In this document: positions 4,922-5,306 of the stretch, piece by piece
Layout: the number at the start of each line of letters is the position of its first letter
Numbering within the stretch: position 1 is the stretch's first letter
Source: Alphaproteobacteria bacterium
Lineage (GTDB): Bacteria; Pseudomonadota; Alphaproteobacteria; Micropepsales; Micropepsaceae
Assembly (NCBI GenBank): GCA_003451645.1
Contig: DMER01000168.1
Location: 15,058 to 20,363 of the forward strand
Length of the DNA stretch: 5,306 bases
Reading direction: 5' to 3'
Notes under the pieces: generated by a model
Seen by the model: the letters and a program-made list of their open reading frames with translations, nothing else
What the model was told of the DNA's origin: nothing
Databases searched by the model: none
Position numbers and translations under genes: made by a program

Positions 4922-5306
4922 ATGCCCCCACGCCGCCAAAAAGGTCTCTCCGAGGCCCCCGCCACCTTTGAGCACGCTGCCGCCGCCGAGGCGTTTATCG
5001 CCACGCAGCTTCCCATGTTCGCACCGCACCGCCCGGAGCGGCCGGAGAAGTCCGAGGGCGGCCGCGCTCTCACCATCAAATCCGACTTGACGCCAAAGGG
5101 TGATCAGCCTGCGGCCATTGCCGAGCTGGTTGAAGGCCTGGTCCAGCGCAATGAGCGCGATCAGGTTCTGCTGGGCGTCACAGGCTCCGGCAAGACCTTC
5201 ACCATGGCCCAAGTGATCCAGGCAACACAGCGCCCCGCGCTGATCCTGGCGCCGAACAAGACGCTCGCAGCCCAGCTCTATCAGGAGTTCAAGAGCTTCT
5301 TCCCCG
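4922..5306 (+). CDS. uvrB: UvrB, excinuclease ABC subunit B, N-terminal part (cut by window edge)
   Basis: Only the first 128 codons are present; the gene runs off the right edge. UvrB is the DNA-damage verifying helicase of nucleotide excision repair; it works with UvrA and then UvrC. The identification rests on the [13 protein letters not shown] segment (54-66), the Walker A motif GVTGSGKT (85-92), and the run [20 protein letters not shown] (104-123), all typical of UvrB. Walker A lies about 47 residues further in than in the E. coli protein. The first 50 or so residues are a low-complexity, alanine/proline/charged extension of the kind seen in alphaproteobacterial UvrB. An in-frame TAA at 4910-4912 shuts off longer starts, so ATG 4922 is the first possible start; M32 at 5015 is an alternative. 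The ribosome site is weak, with AGG 13 nt upstream. Identity is essentially certain. Confidence 0.96.
   Translation, partial: MPPRRQKGLSEAPATFEHAAAAEAFIATQLPMFAPHRPERPEKSEGGRALTIKSDLTPKGDQPAAIAELVEGLVQRNERDQVLLGVTGSGKTFTMAQVIQATQRPALILAPNKTLAAQLYQEFKSFFP

Noticed and set aside
4658..5212. A 184-residue minus-strand open frame across the uvrB start and the intergenic gap
   Set aside because: It runs antisense to well-identified uvrB coding sequence and overlaps the start of the acyltransferase gene in another frame; the protein has no family features.

Overview
The window is GC-rich bacterial chromosome DNA carrying housekeeping and accessory genes. An alphaproteobacterium is likely, possibly from the Sphingomonadales or a neighbouring order. 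This rests on the GC bias, the AbrB-type VapB/VapC pair, the style of the alpha/beta hydrolase and the long N-terminal extension on UvrB. The assignment is an inference, because no rRNA or other firm taxonomic marker is present.

Layout, left to right. (1) A cytosolic alpha/beta hydrolase is encoded on the minus strand (53-850). (2) A 180-bp divergent intergenic region full of short direct and inverted repeats separates it from (3) a secreted TIGR03118-family protein on the plus strand (1031-2272). This protein has a signal peptide and a canonical EF-hand-like calcium loop. (4) A 93-residue, unrecognised membrane or exported protein follows on the same strand (2351-2632). (5) Next is a type II toxin-antitoxin pair: an AbrB/SpoVT-fold VapB antitoxin (2702-2953) and a PIN-domain VapC toxin (2950-3354), overlapping by TTGA so that the toxin starts at TTG. 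(6) Converging on vapC from the minus strand is a tight two-gene operon. It encodes a GNAT-fold N-acyltransferase-like protein (4024-4707) and a haem-oxygenase-fold di-iron oxidase-like protein (3383-4027), overlapping by ATGA. (7) A 214-bp divergent intergenic region leads to the start of uvrB (4922 onward), which is cut off by the window edge.

The most interesting part is the acyltransferase/di-iron oxidase pair. The oxidase-like protein carries every residue type expected of the HDO (UndA/CADD-like) metal site, namely ExxH, a mid-helix E, and HxxxDxxH. The partner resembles GNAT enzymes that transfer acyl groups, in the broad style of acyl-homoserine-lactone or N-acyl-amino-acid synthases. 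The two genes are translationally coupled, which suggests a minimal two-enzyme pathway: make an acylated metabolite, then oxidise or fragment it. The product cannot be read from sequence. The 5' part of the acyltransferase gene is also clearly AT-richer than its surroundings, hinting at acquisition. There are no RNA genes, insertion sequences or CRISPR arrays that I can see.
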